NCBI RefSeq assembly: GCF_900109265.1
Contig: NZ_FNZM01000004.1
Span: 248,001-312,000 of the forward strand
Origin: Paraburkholderia tropica
GTDB lineage: Bacteria > Pseudomonadota > Gammaproteobacteria > Burkholderiales > Burkholderiaceae
Reading direction: 5' to 3'
DNA: 64,000 nucleotides
Shown: piece after piece, positions 44,589-54,103 of the stretch
How the letters are laid out: every line of letters begins with the position of its first letter
Numbering within the stretch: the first letter of the stretch is position 1
The notes under the pieces: model-generated
Database searches by the model: none
What the model was told of the DNA's origin: nothing
What the model saw: the letters and a program-made list of their open reading frames with translations, nothing else
Translations under genes and position numbers: made by a program

Positions 44589-46129
44589 GCTGCATGCCCC
44601 AGATGAATGTTGGTCTGGCCAAGCGCCGCGCTCATGATGCGCTCCTCGTTGGCGTCGGCGCGCGCGATATCGGCCGTGATGCGGCCTTCGTGCATCACCA
44701 GCACGCGATCGGCCATGCCGAGCACTTCCGGCAACTCGCTCGAAATCATCAGCACTGCCATTCCTTCGCGCACGAGTTCGGCGAGCGCGCCATAGACTTC
44801 GGCTTTCGCGCCCACGTCGATACCGCGCGTAGGTTCGTCGATGATCAATACTTTCGGCCCCGTCGCGAGCCATTTGCCAAGCACCACTTTTTGCTGGTTG
44901 CCGCCCGACAAGGTGCCCACCGGCGCATTCAGATCGCTGGCCTTGAGACGCAGCCGCGTGCCCCACTGCCCCGCGAGCTGCACTTCGCGGCCCGCTGAAA
45001 TCAGGCCAAATCGCACCAGACGACCGAGCACCGTGAGCGACGCATTGCGCGCGATGCTGAGTTCGAGCGCGAGCCCCTGCTGTCGCCGGTCTTCGGGCAC
45101 GAGCGCGAGGCCCGCCTTCACGGCTGCCGCCGGCATGCCCATTTTCAGCGGCTTGCCTGCGATCTGCACCTGCCCGGCGTCGCTCGGATCGATGCCGAAA
45201 ATCGCGCGCGCCACTTCGCTGCGGCCCGCGCCCACGAGTCCCGCGAGCGCGACGATCTCGCCCGCACGCACATCGAACGCGATGTCCTTGAAGACGCCGC
45301 GCCGCGTGAGGCCGCGCACGCGCAGCATCACGTCGCCGGGCTTCACCTCGGCTTTCGGATAGAAGGTCGCGAGATCTCGACCCACCATCTTCGCGACGAT
45401 ATCCTGCGTATTCAGCGTGGACGTGGGCGCGTCGAACACTTTCGCGCCGTCACGCATGATGGTCACGTGCTGCGTGAGCACGAACACTTCTTCGAGCCGG
45501 TGCGTAATGAACAGAATCGCCACGCCGCGCTCGCGCAGCTTGCGCGCGATCGTGAAGAGCCGCTCGACTTCGGGCAGCGAAAGCGCCGCCGTGGGTTCGT
45601 CCATGATCAGCACGTTCGCGTTGAGCGACAGCGCCTTCGCAATTTCGATTACCTGTTGATCGGCGATCGACAGACCGCGCACGAGGCGCTCGGCCTTGAG
45701 ATCCACGCCGAGCGATGCGAGCAGCGCCGCGACCTCGCGATGCATGGTGTCGTAATCGATGCGCCCCACCTTGTCGACGGGCTGACGGCCCATGTAAATG
45801 TTTTCCGCGATCGACAGATCGAAAAACAAGGTGGGTTCCTGATAAATCACCGCGATACCCGCATCGCGCGCCTGCGCGGGCGAGGTGAATTCGCGCACTT
45901 CACCGTCGACGTATAACTCGCCACCATCGGGACGATGCACGCCCGCGAGTATTTTCACCAGCGTCGACTTTCCGGCGCCGTTTTCGCCGAGCAGCGCATG
46001 CACTTCGCCCGCCTTGAGCACGAGCGAGCCGTCGACGAGCGCGCGCACGCGCCCGAAGGATTTGCTCGCGCGGCGCAGTTCGAGACGTGGTACGTCTGCG
46101 GCCATGGCGGCCATGGTTTTCGATTCCAC
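44585..46129 (-). CDS. rhaT: Rhamnose ABC transporter ATP-binding protein RhaT
   Basis: 514 residues, GTG start behind AGGAGACATGC. Two fused ATPase domains, as in RbsA/MglA: Walker [15 protein letters not shown] (about residue 48), signature [16 protein letters not shown] and Walker [13 protein letters not shown] in the first half; degenerate Walker [17 protein letters not shown], signature [15 protein letters not shown] and [14 protein letters not shown] in the second. It powers import of rhamnose. It lies 54 bp after the lactonase gene in the same operon. Confidence 0.9.
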   Translation of the reverse strand: MESKTMAAMAADVPRLELRRASKSFGRVRALVDGSLVLKAGEVHALLGENGAGKSTLVKILAGVHRPDGGELYVDGEVREFTSPAQARDAGIAVIYQEPTLFFDLSIAENIYMGRQPVDKVGRIDYDTMHREVAALLASLGVDLKAERLVRGLSIADQQVIEIAKALSLNANVLIMDEPTAALSLPEVERLFTIARKLRERGVAILFITHRLEEVFVLTQHVTIMRDGAKVFDAPTSTLNTQDIVAKMVGRDLATFYPKAEVKPGDVMLRVRGLTRRGVFKDIAFDVRAGEIVALAGLVGAGRSEVARAIFGIDPSDAGQVQIAGKPLKMGMPAAAVKAGLALVPEDRRQQGLALELSIARNASLTVLGRLVRFGLISAGREVQLAGQWGTRLRLKASDLNAPVGTLSGGNQQKVVLGKWLATGPKVLIIDEPTRGIDVGAKAEVYGALAELVREGMAVLMISSELPEVLGMADRVLVMHEGRITADIARADANEERIMSAALGQTNIHLGHAA

Positions 46130-46183
46130 GCATGTCTCCTGATTCGCCGCTCGCGCCGGTTTGCGTGCGCGAGCGCGGCGTCG

Positions 46184-47083
46184 CTAGATGCGATAAATGC
46201 GTTCGGCGTTGCCGCGAAACAGCGCGGCTTTTTCGCTTTCGCTGGCGTCGTTCACGATCGCGGCGTAGGCGTGCCACAAATCGGCGTAACTACCGAACAG
46301 ACGATCGACCGGGAAATTCGACGCGAACATTGCGCGCTGCGCGCCGAACGCGTCGATGGCTTCGAGCACGTAAGGGCGCAGGCTTTCCACGCTCCACGTG
46401 TGATCGAACATCGCGAGCCCGCTGATCTTCACCGATACGTTCGGGCACGCCGCGAGCAGGCGCAATCCGTCGCGCCACGCGCGCCAGCCCGCCACGCTGC
46501 TGCGATCGACGAACATGCCGCCATGATTGACGATGAGCGCGATGCCCGGATACGCGCGTGCGAGCGCGGCGGCTTCCTCCATCTGCGCCGGATACAGTTG
46601 CAGATCGAACGAGAAGCCGTGCTGCTCCAGTAACGCGAAATGCTCACGCCACGCGGCCTCGCGCATATAGTGGCGACCCACGTAGTCATAAAGCGGATTC
46701 GCGTGCACGTTGAGAATCTGGCGAATGCCGCGCACGCGTTTGAATACCGCATGCTGCGCGAGAATCGCCGCCGCATTGGCGGCGCTCAGATCGCAGGCGG
46801 CCACGATGGCGTTGGGCAAACCGCGTGCGGGATTGCCGTCGGCATCCGCGAGCGATTCGAGCCAGCGCGTTTCCTCCACCGGATCGGCGGGGTCGTGATT
46901 CGCCTCGACGTGGACCACTTTGAGCACGTCGATATCGCCGGCCTCGCGCACGAGATCGGCGGGCAGATAGTTATGCTTGAGTTCGCGCGCATCGCACACG
47001 AACGACGTGGCCGGCTTCGCGAGCCACGGATAGTGATGCGTGTCGAGGTCCCAGAAGTGGACGTGCGGATCGACGACCTGCAT
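46184..47083 (-). CDS. L-rhamnono-1,4-lactonase (amidohydrolase family)
   Basis: 299 residues from the ATG behind TTGAGGAGCATGCC. It is an amidohydrolase_2-type TIM barrel: the metal-binding motif DPHVHFWD near the N-terminus, AACDLSA, LIVNHGGM and the C-terminal aspartate region FASNFPVDR. In the non-phosphorylative rhamnose pathway (LRA2) this family hydrolyses L-rhamnono-lactone to L-rhamnonate. It follows rhaM and precedes the transporter genes. Confidence 0.85.
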   Translation of the reverse strand: MQVVDPHVHFWDLDTHHYPWLAKPATSFVCDARELKHNYLPADLVREAGDIDVLKVVHVEANHDPADPVEETRWLESLADADGNPARGLPNAIVAACDLSAANAAAILAQHAVFKRVRGIRQILNVHANPLYDYVGRHYMREAAWREHFALLEQHGFSFDLQLYPAQMEEAAALARAYPGIALIVNHGGMFVDRSSVAGWRAWRDGLRLLAACPNVSVKISGLAMFDHTWSVESLRPYVLEAIDAFGAQRAMFASNFPVDRLFGSYADLWHAYAAIVNDASESEKAALFRGNAERIYRI

Positions 47084-47173
47084 GGCATGCTCCTCAAGGC
47101 GAATCATGACGGCAGCGTGAAAATGGGCACGACGGGTAAGCGGCGCTAAGGCGCGAAGCCGCTACGCGCCGTT

Positions 47174-47488
47174 TCAAGGCAGATGAAACACCGGCACGAG
47201 CGGATGCGCCACGGGCACGTTGCCCTCGCCCGTCTGCATGATGTCGGCCATGTAATCCCACCATTTGCGCATGATGGCCGTTTCGGGCAAACGGTCCATG
47301 CCGTGATCCGCGGGCCGCTTGAGCACGGCAAACAGTGCATGCGTGTTTTCGTCGAGAAAGATCCAGTAATCGCTCACGCCCGCGTCGCGCAACGCCTGTG
47401 CGAGTTCCGGCCAGATTTCGCGGTGACGCCGCTCGTATTCGTCCCGTTTGCCGGGATTGAGCTGCATGCGAAACGCCATTGTTTCCAT
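47174..47488 (-). CDS. rhaM: L-rhamnose mutarotase
   Basis: 104 residues, the normal length, with [22 protein letters not shown], the characteristic [13 protein letters not shown] region and [15 protein letters not shown] at the C-terminus. It interconverts alpha- and beta-L-rhamnose anomers, the form taken by the dehydrogenase. First gene of the uptake operon, divergent from the GbpR-type LysR gene. Confidence 0.9.
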   Translation of the reverse strand: METMAFRMQLNPGKRDEYERRHREIWPELAQALRDAGVSDYWIFLDENTHALFAVLKRPADHGMDRLPETAIMRKWWDYMADIMQTGEGNVPVAHPLVPVFHLP

Positions 47489-47623
47489 GATCGTGTCTCC
47501 GTCCAGCGTGCTTGCGCCGATCCGCTGTTCCGCTGTTTATGCGCGCGCCCTGGCGTTTGCCCTGGCCCGTCTTTATTCCATGTTTCGCAGCGATTCGAAC
47601 GACTATAATTCGCCCATCGATAG

Positions 47624-47642
47624 CCAACCAATCCGATGTTGG
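47624..47642. promoter_or_regulatory. Inverted repeat between rhaM and the LysR gene
   Basis: CCAAC-N9-GTTGG lies about 35 bp before the LysR start in the divergent region. It is a plausible binding site for the GbpR-type regulator; a second overlapping half-site GATCGG follows. Confidence 0.4.
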
Positions 47643-47676
47643 GATCGGGCGATACTTAAACCGGATCGCAGGACCC

Positions 47677-48696
47677 ATGAACCATCACACTGCCGTCGTC
47701 TCGCTCGTCAACCGACTCAAGTTCAAACATCTGGCCTTGCTCGTCGCGCTCGACGACGCACGCAACGTGCATCAGGCCGCCGACGTCATCAACGTGGCGC
47801 AGCCCAGCGCGAGCCGCATGCTCAGCGACATCGAAGAAGCCTTTGGCTTTCGCCTTTTCGAACGCAATGCACGCGGCATGCAGCCCACGGCGCTCGGCGT
47901 CGTCACGCTCGCCTACGCGCGCCGCGCGCTCTCCGACCTCACGCGTTTCGCCGAAGATCTCGACGTCAAGCGGCGCGGCGGTCACGGCCAGCTGACCGTG
48001 GGCGCCATCATGGGCGCTGCGCCCGATCTGCTCGCGCATGCCGTTGCCATGCTCAAGACCGAGCGCCCGCTGCTGCACGTGCGCATCCTCGGCGAAACGA
48101 GCGACCAGGTCGTACAACTGCTGCATCGGCGCGACGTCGATCTCGCGCTCGGCCGTCTCACCACGCCGTTGCAGCACAACGATTTCAGCTTCGAGCCGCT
48201 CGCGCGCGAAACGCTCGTGCTGGTCGTGCGCGCGCGCCATCCGCTCGCGCGCCATGAGCACATCACGCTTGCCGAACTGATGGACTGGCCGTGGGTCGCC
48301 CAGCCCATCACGAGTCCCGCGCGCGAATTGTTCGAAGGCGAACTCGCGCGCGCCGGTCTCGCCACGCCGATGAATCTCACCGAATCGGCCTCGATCTTCG
48401 CCACGCTGCAATTGCTCGAAAGTTTCGACGCCGTGGCCATGCTGCCCGAGTCCGTCGTGCGCGATCACGTGCGGGGCAAACTGCTCGTGGTGCTGCCGCT
48501 CGAAATCGGCAAAAGCCTGCCCGGCTTCGGCGTGCTCACGCGCAAGAACGAAGCGCTCGCGGAACCGGCCGAGCATTTTGTCGGGCTGCTGCGCCGTTTC
48601 TCGCAGCCGTTCAAGGTCGATGATCCCGTTCACGATACGCCGGCCGCAAAATCGGCGAAATCAACGAAATCTGCAACCGTCGCGGGCAATTCGTGA
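47677..48696 (+). CDS. GbpR-type LysR regulator of rhamnose genes
   Basis: 339 residues from the ATG behind GCAGGACCC. The N-terminal helix-turn-helix (LKFKHLALLVALDDARNVHQAADVINVAQPSASRMLSDIE) and effector domain match the GbpR (galactose-binding protein regulator) subgroup of LysR, which controls sugar-uptake genes. It is divergent from rhaM and convergent with the rhamnose dehydrogenase gene, so it sits at the centre of the two rhamnose operons and probably controls both. The C-terminal Lys/Ser tail (KSAKSTKSATVAGNS) is atypical. Confidence 0.87.
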   Translation: MNHHTAVVSLVNRLKFKHLALLVALDDARNVHQAADVINVAQPSASRMLSDIEEAFGFRLFERNARGMQPTALGVVTLAYARRALSDLTRFAEDLDVKRRGGHGQLTVGAIMGAAPDLLAHAVAMLKTERPLLHVRILGETSDQVVQLLHRRDVDLALGRLTTPLQHNDFSFEPLARETLVLVVRARHPLARHEHITLAELMDWPWVAQPITSPARELFEGELARAGLATPMNLTESASIFATLQLLESFDAVAMLPESVVRDHVRGKLLVVLPLEIGKSLPGFGVLTRKNEALAEPAEHFVGLLRRFSQPFKVDDPVHDTPAAKSAKSTKSATVAGNS

Positions 48697-48706
48697 TTCA
48701 TACGGA

Positions 48707-49489
48707 TTACTGAAGATTGACGAACAGACCGCCGTCCACCAATAGCGACGCGCCCGTGACATAGCGCGCGCGATCCGAAGCCAGAAACACCACGCATTCG
48801 GCCACGTCATCGGGCGCACCGAGACGGCCCAGCGGAATGCGTTTTTCAAAGTACGCGCGCTTCGATTCATCGGCGAGATCTTCCGCATTCAGGTCGGTGG
48901 CGATCGTGCCAGGCATGACCGAATTGCAGCGGATGCCGTACGGCCCGAGCGCAATTGCGCACGACTGCATCAGCGAATGCACGCCCGCTTTGGTCGGCGT
49001 GTAATGCGTCTGCATGCCGCCGCCCACGAGCGCGCTGATCGAACTCGTCGCGACAATCGCGCCGCCCGTGCCCTGCTCCTTCATTTGGCGCGCCACGGCC
49101 TGCGTGACGTAGAACGCGCCGTTCAGATTCACGCCGATGGTGCGTTCGAGCACCGCGGGCGGCAAGTCGAGAAACGAATGGAACGGGCACACGCCCGCAT
49201 TGCTCGCGAGCACGTCGACCTTGCCGAATTGCTCGACCGTCTGCCGCACGAGATCGACGCCCGTTTGCGGCGCGGCCACGTTGCCTTCCACCGCAATCGC
49301 GCGGCGTCCCAGGCGCTCGATCTCGTCCAGCACTTCCGAAATCGCCGAACGCCGGCCATATGTGGCGTCGTTGTCGCCCCAGTAATTGATCGCGACGTCG
49401 GCACCCTCGCGCGCGCTGGCGAGCGCAATGGCCCGCCCGATGCCGCGCGAACCGCCGGTGACGATCACCACCTTGTCCTTGAGCAGCAC
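48707..49489 (-). CDS. L-rhamnose 1-dehydrogenase (SDR family)
   Basis: 260 residues. SDR cofactor motif VTGGSRGIGRA, NAG and catalytic Ser/Tyr/Lys (TSSISALVGGGMQTHYTPTKAG). INYWGDNDATYGRRSAIS after the second strand is typical of NAD(P)-dependent L-rhamnose dehydrogenases (LRA1). It oxidises L-rhamnose to L-rhamnono-lactone, the first step of the non-phosphorylative route. Last gene of the catabolic operon; its stop lies 10 bp from that of the convergent LysR gene. Confidence 0.87.
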   Translation of the reverse strand: MLLKDKVVIVTGGSRGIGRAIALASAREGADVAINYWGDNDATYGRRSAISEVLDEIERLGRRAIAVEGNVAAPQTGVDLVRQTVEQFGKVDVLASNAGVCPFHSFLDLPPAVLERTIGVNLNGAFYVTQAVARQMKEQGTGGAIVATSSISALVGGGMQTHYTPTKAGVHSLMQSCAIALGPYGIRCNSVMPGTIATDLNAEDLADESKRAYFEKRIPLGRLGAPDDVAECVVFLASDRARYVTGASLLVDGGLFVNLQ

Positions 49490-49558
49490 GATGCATTCTC
49501 CTTTCGTTATGTCGAGCGAGGCGCGCTTGAACGACGCCTGAATGACGCCTGAATGCGC

Positions 49559-50737
49559 TCAGTGCGAGTAAGGGCGCGTCAGCTTGCAATCGGGATTCAA
49601 ACGCACGCCGAAGCCCGGCGTTTCCGGCACTTTCAGGCGGCCGCGTTCGGGCACCGGTTCGTCGAGCAATAGCGGCGTGAACATCGGCACCACTTCGTCG
49701 GCCTTCGGCGCCATCATCAGGAATTCGGCGAAGGGCGAGTTGTGGCGCGTCACCACGAAGTGATAGCTGTACACCGAAGAACCGTGCGGCACGACCATCA
49801 CGTTATGCGCGTCCGCGAGCGCGGAGATCTTGATGAGTTCCGTCATGCCGCCGCACCAGTTCACGTCCGGTTGAATGATGTCGCAACAGCCCATTTCGAG
49901 CAGCATGCGGAAGCCCCAGCGCGTGGCTTCGTGCTCACCCGTCGTCACCAGCATGCCGCGCGGCACGTTCTTGCGCAGTTCGGCGTAGCCCCAGTAATCG
50001 TCGGGCGGCAGGCATTCTTCGAGCCACTTGAGTTTGTGTTCCTGCGCGGCCTGCGCAAGACGCGTGGCGTAACGCACGTCGAGACTCATCCAGCAATCGT
50101 ACATGAGCCAAAAATCGTCGCCGACGCGCTCGCGCATCGTCGCAAGCGTTTCGATATTCTTTCTGAGGCCTTCCTCACCTTCCGCCGGTCCGTGTTGCAA
50201 AGGCAGTTTGCCGCCGATAAAACCCATTTCCTTCGCGAGATCGGGGCGCGCGCCCGTTGCATAAAACACGAGTTCGTCGCGCACCGGGCCGCCAAGCAAT
50301 TGATAAACCGGTTCCTGACGCAATTTGCCGAGCAAGTCCCACAGCGCGAGATCGACGCCCGAAATCGTATTGAGCACGACGCCCTTGCGGCCGTAATAAA
50401 GCGTCGCGTAATACATCTGATCCCACATCTTTTCGATGTCGGTCACGCGCTGGCCCTCGAGAAAGCGCGCGAGATGTTTCTCGACGATGAACGCGCCAAT
50501 CTCGCCGCCCGTCGTCACCGCGAAACCCACGGTGCCGTCGCTCGCTTCCACTTCGACCACGAGCGTGCCGAGCACGTCGATGCCGAACGAGCGGCGGCTC
50601 TGCCGATACTCGGGATAACGCGCCATCGGCGTGGAAATGTGATCGTCGATCCAGTGACCGTCGGCTTGATCGTGATAATCGGCGCCGCCGCCGCGGACGG
50701 TGAACGCGCGCACCTGCTTGATGGTTGGCATGGCCAT
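49559..50737 (-). CDS. rhmD: L-rhamnonate dehydratase
   Basis: 392 residues, close to the E. coli RhmD length. Enolase-superfamily protein: the N-terminal capping domain ([22 protein letters not shown]) and barrel with metal ligands in [22 protein letters not shown] and [13 protein letters not shown], and the HIS region [13 protein letters not shown]. It dehydrates L-rhamnonate to 2-keto-3-deoxy-L-rhamnonate. CAGGAGCAACGTCAC precedes the ATG. It lies 34 bp after the MFS transporter gene. Confidence 0.93.
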   Translation of the reverse strand: MAMPTIKQVRAFTVRGGGADYHDQADGHWIDDHISTPMARYPEYRQSRRSFGIDVLGTLVVEVEASDGTVGFAVTTGGEIGAFIVEKHLARFLEGQRVTDIEKMWDQMYYATLYYGRKGVVLNTISGVDLALWDLLGKLRQEPVYQLLGGPVRDELVFYATGARPDLAKEMGFIGGKLPLQHGPAEGEEGLRKNIETLATMRERVGDDFWLMYDCWMSLDVRYATRLAQAAQEHKLKWLEECLPPDDYWGYAELRKNVPRGMLVTTGEHEATRWGFRMLLEMGCCDIIQPDVNWCGGMTELIKISALADAHNVMVVPHGSSVYSYHFVVTRHNSPFAEFLMMAPKADEVVPMFTPLLLDEPVPERGRLKVPETPGFGVRLNPDCKLTRPYSH

Positions 50738-50771
50738 GTGACGTTGCTCCTGAAAGTGGATGTCCGTGCGT

Positions 50772-52127
50772 TCAGCGCGCGCGCCCGGCGGCCCGCTCGA
50801 AGGCAGCCGCGGTGCGTGCGCCCGCGCGAGGTACGACGATAAGTACGAGCACCGCCGCGGCGAGGCTCGCGAATCCCAGCAATACGAGGCCCGCCGCGTG
50901 CGAGCTGAAGTGCTTGTCCGCGGCGGCGCGCATCAGCGGCGCGATGAAGCCACCCAGGCCGCCCAGCGAGTTGATGAGCGCGATGCCGCTCGCCGACGCC
51001 GTGCCCGCGAGTTCGCGTGCGGGAAACGTCCAGAACAGCGGCTGCGCGGCGATAAAGCCGCTTGCCGCGCAACAGAGCGCCGCCATCGCCACGACGGCGC
51101 CGGCCGTAGACCCCACGCCGCCCGCCGCGCCCGACACGGCAATGCCGAGCCCGGACAGTACGAGCAGACGCACGGTCCACGCACGATGGCTGCCGAAACG
51201 ATCGGCGCGGCGCGGCACGATCCACGTGAGCGCCACGGCGCACAGCCAGGGCACCGCCGCGAGCAGCCCGACTTTCAGGCCGACCTTCGCGCCCGCCAGC
51301 GAAGCCACTTGCTGCGGCAGGAAAAACACCACGCCGTAGACGCTCATCTGGATCAGCGCGTAAATCGCGGCATAAGCGAGCACGCGCCTGTCGACGAGTG
51401 CCGCGAGCGCATCGCGCGGACCGTGCGCCATCGCCTCGCCCGCATCGACGCGCAACGCCGCCACCAGCGCGCGCCGTTCGTCGATGTCGAGCCAGTGCGC
51501 GTCGTCGGGACGATCGGTCAGATACCAGAACGCCCACACGCCAACGACCGAAGCCAGCGCGCCTTCGACGAGAAACAGCCACTTCCAGCCCGCCAGCCCG
51601 CCGACGCCATGCAGATCAATCAGGAATCCCGACAAAGGTCCGCCGAAGATAAACGCCAGCGGTGCGCCGAAATAAAACAGGCCGATTGCACGCGCGCGCG
51701 ACGACTGCGGAAACCACTGCGTGAGGTAATAAATGATGCCGGGAAAGAAGCCCGCTTCGGCGACGCCCAGCAAAAAGCGCAACGCGTAGAACGACGCAGG
51801 CGATTGCACCCATGCCATCGCGGCCGAAACCAGGCCCCACGTGACCATGATGCGGCACATCCAGATGCGCGCGCCCATGCGATGCAACAGCAGATTGCTC
51901 GGCACCTCGAACAGCGCATAGCCCGCGAAAAACACGCCTGCGCCGAATGCGAATGCCGCATCCGACAAACCGGTGTCGTGCTGCAACGCCTTCTGCGCGA
52001 AACCGATGTTCGCGCGATCGAGAAAGGCGAGCACATACATCAAGAGCAGGAACGGCAACAGCCTGCGCATGGCCTTGCCGATCGCGGACTGCGCGTGCAA
52101 TGACGCCTGCGATGCTTCGCTCGACAT
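50772..52127 (-). CDS. MFS transporter of the anion:cation symporter family (rhamnonate/rhamnose)
   Basis: 451 residues with twelve predicted helices. The opening [29 protein letters not shown] and [28 protein letters not shown] are typical of the ACS family (ExuT, GudP, RhmT). Location between rhamnonate dehydratase and the second SDR gene suggests uptake of rhamnonate. So the cluster has two import routes, the ABC system for rhamnose and this one. Confidence 0.87.
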   Translation of the reverse strand: MSSEASQASLHAQSAIGKAMRRLLPFLLLMYVLAFLDRANIGFAQKALQHDTGLSDAAFAFGAGVFFAGYALFEVPSNLLLHRMGARIWMCRIMVTWGLVSAAMAWVQSPASFYALRFLLGVAEAGFFPGIIYYLTQWFPQSSRARAIGLFYFGAPLAFIFGGPLSGFLIDLHGVGGLAGWKWLFLVEGALASVVGVWAFWYLTDRPDDAHWLDIDERRALVAALRVDAGEAMAHGPRDALAALVDRRVLAYAAIYALIQMSVYGVVFFLPQQVASLAGAKVGLKVGLLAAVPWLCAVALTWIVPRRADRFGSHRAWTVRLLVLSGLGIAVSGAAGGVGSTAGAVVAMAALCCAASGFIAAQPLFWTFPARELAGTASASGIALINSLGGLGGFIAPLMRAAADKHFSSHAAGLVLLGFASLAAAVLVLIVVPRAGARTAAAFERAAGRAR

Positions 52128-52200
52128 CGAACTCTCCTGATCCGGCGGTGGGGTGATGCGCCCGAAAAAACTGGGCGCATCGGCTGGCGAGCTCAGCGCT

Positions 52201-52953
52201 TCAATACGTCGCGCGGCCGCCCGACAAATCGAATACCGACCCGGTGCTGAACGCGCAATCTTCGGAGCACAGCCAGACGATCATCGCGGCGGCTTCATCG
52301 GGCATCAGGAAACGGTTCATTGGAATTTTCGCGAGCATATAGTCGATATGCTCCTGTTTCATCGAATCGAAGATTTCGGTTTTCGCCGCCGCGGGCGTAA
52401 CCGCATTCACGAGAATATTCTTCGTGGCGAGTTCCTTGCCGAGCGATTTCGTCAAACCGATCAAGCCCGCTTTCGATGCGCTGTAGTGCGAGGCATTCGG
52501 ATTGCCTTCCTTGCCCGCCACCGAAGCAATATTGACGATGCGCCCATAACCCTGTTCGAGCATGCGCGGCACCACGGCGCGGCAGGTCAGATAGCTGCCG
52601 ATCAGATTCACGTCGATCACGCGCCGCCAGACCTCGACCGGCAATTCCCACATCAGGCCATTGCCGCCCGTAATGCCCGCGCTATTCACGAGCGCGTGAA
52701 TCCCGCCGTGATCTTTCACGGTTTGCTGCGCGGCGGCTTCCACGGAATGCTCGTCCGTGAGTTCGACTTTCACCGCGGAGACGCTGCCCAATTCCGACAA
52801 TTCCTTGCGCGAACGTTCGAGCCGTTCGGCATCGATATCCCAGAGCGCGACGGCCGCGCCCGAGCGCAAGGCGCGCTGCGCCACCGCATAACCGATGCCG
52901 CGCGCGCCGCCGGTGATCACCATGACGCGGTTCTTCAGATCGAGTTGATTCAT
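52201..52953 (-). CDS. 2-keto-3-deoxy-L-rhamnonate 4-dehydrogenase (SDR family)
   Basis: 250 residues. SDR motifs VITGGARGIGYAVA, NSAGITGG and catalytic NIASVAGKEGNPNASHYSASKAG; D at WDIDAERLE favours NAD+. This family (LRA5 type) oxidises 2-keto-3-deoxy-L-rhamnonate to 2,4-diketo-3-deoxy-L-rhamnonate. Its position 12 bp after the FAH-type hydrolase gene and the absence of an aldolase gene support the diketo-hydrolase route rather than the aldolase route. Confidence 0.83.
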   Translation of the reverse strand: MNQLDLKNRVMVITGGARGIGYAVAQRALRSGAAVALWDIDAERLERSRKELSELGSVSAVKVELTDEHSVEAAAQQTVKDHGGIHALVNSAGITGGNGLMWELPVEVWRRVIDVNLIGSYLTCRAVVPRMLEQGYGRIVNIASVAGKEGNPNASHYSASKAGLIGLTKSLGKELATKNILVNAVTPAAAKTEIFDSMKQEHIDYMLAKIPMNRFLMPDEAAAMIVWLCSEDCAFSTGSVFDLSGGRATY

Positions 52954-52965
52954 GACGCCCGCCCT

Positions 52966-53838
52966 TTATCGTGTGAATGCCGATGCCTGCGCCGTGCTTG
53001 CCACGGTGCGCTGCTGCTGCTCGCCGAGTCCTTCCACGCCGAGGCGCATAACCTGGCCCGCGCGCAGATAGACCGGGGCGGGCTTCTGGCCCATGCCGAC
53101 GCCGGGCGGCGTACCGGTGGAAATCACATCGCCGGGTTGCAGGCTCATGAAGTGGCTGATATAGGACACGACGGTGGCCACGTCGAAAATCATCGTGCGC
53201 GTATTGCCTTGCTGATAACGCTTGCCGTCGACGTCGAGCCACATGTCGAGCGCCTGCGGATCGGGAATGTCATCGCGCGTGACGAGCCAGGGGCCAAGCG
53301 GCGCGAAGGTATCCGCGCTTTTGCCCTTGTCCCATTGACCGCCGCGTTCGATCTGCCACGCGCGCTCCGAGACGTCGTTCACGACGCAATAACCGGCCAC
53401 ATAATCTAGCGCCCGCTCGCGCGAGACGTAGCGCGCTTCTTCGCCGATCACCACGCCGAGTTCGACTTCCCAATCGACTTTTTGCGCGCCGGGCGGAATC
53501 ACGACGTCGTCATTCGGACCGACAATCGAACTCGTCGCCTTGAAGAACAGCACGGGCTCGCTCGGCACCGGCAAATTGGATTCGGCGGCGTGATCGGAAT
53601 AATTGAGGCCGACGCAAATAATCTTGCCGACCTGTCCCACGCAGGGACCGAGGCGCGCGTTGGCGGGCGCGAGCGGCAGGCTGTGCAGATCGAGTGAACC
53701 GAGTCCGGCGAGGGAAGCGGACGAGAGCGCGGCGCCCGCGAGATCGGGCAGCACGCTGGAGAGATCGCGCACACGCCCATCGCGATCGAGCGCGCCCGGC
53801 TTTTCACTGCCCTTACTGCCCCAGCGGACCAGCTTCAT
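52966..53838 (-). CDS. 2,4-diketo-3-deoxy-L-rhamnonate hydrolase (FAH family)
   Basis: 290 residues from the ATG behind TCAGGAGACACCGC. Fumarylacetoacetate hydrolase-family fold with metal ligands in DWEVELGVVIGEEARYVS and NDVSERAWQ, and the C-terminal DVISTGTPPGVGMGQKP. LRA6-type enzymes cleave 2,4-diketo-3-deoxy-L-rhamnonate to pyruvate and L-lactate. It is the first gene of the catabolic operon; a nested palindrome lies upstream. Confidence 0.87.
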   Translation of the reverse strand: MKLVRWGSKGSEKPGALDRDGRVRDLSSVLPDLAGAALSSASLAGLGSLDLHSLPLAPANARLGPCVGQVGKIICVGLNYSDHAAESNLPVPSEPVLFFKATSSIVGPNDDVVIPPGAQKVDWEVELGVVIGEEARYVSRERALDYVAGYCVVNDVSERAWQIERGGQWDKGKSADTFAPLGPWLVTRDDIPDPQALDMWLDVDGKRYQQGNTRTMIFDVATVVSYISHFMSLQPGDVISTGTPPGVGMGQKPAPVYLRAGQVMRLGVEGLGEQQQRTVASTAQASAFTR

Positions 53839-53860
53839 GCGGTGTCTCCTGATATTGGAT

Positions 53861-53880
53861 TTGAGCATTGCTCAAGCAAT
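53861..53880. promoter_or_regulatory. Overlapping palindromes upstream of the rhamnose catabolic operon
   Basis: TTGAGCATTGCTCAA (53861-53875) and ATTGCTCAAGCAAT (53867-53880) share a half-site, so TTGCTCAA-like half-sites occur three times in 20 bp. They begin 22 bp before the hydrolase gene. Such nested dyads are typical operators, but I cannot assign the regulator. Confidence 0.5.
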
Positions 53881-54030
53881 ATAGGCAGTCCGCGATAGCG
53901 GAACAATCCGGATGAAGCATGGGGCAATAACAAAAGCGTATCGCGCCGATGCGAGTTGAATAATCAGCACGAATTGACCGAATACTGCGCGTTGCTGCAT
54001 CGCCGCAAAAAAAGGCGAACGAAGTCCAAT

Positions 54031-54071
54031 AAAAAACGGCGCGCCCGGTTATTCACCAGGCACGCCGTCTT
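54031..54071 (-). terminator. Terminator of the malic enzyme gene
   Basis: ACGGCG (54036-54041) pairs with CGCCGT (54063-54068), with further pairing inside. On the minus strand the stem is followed by TTTTTATTGG. It lies about 35 bp after maeB. Confidence 0.7.
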
Positions 54072-54103
54072 TAGAAACCGCGAATTTAAAAGACCAACCT
54101 CGA

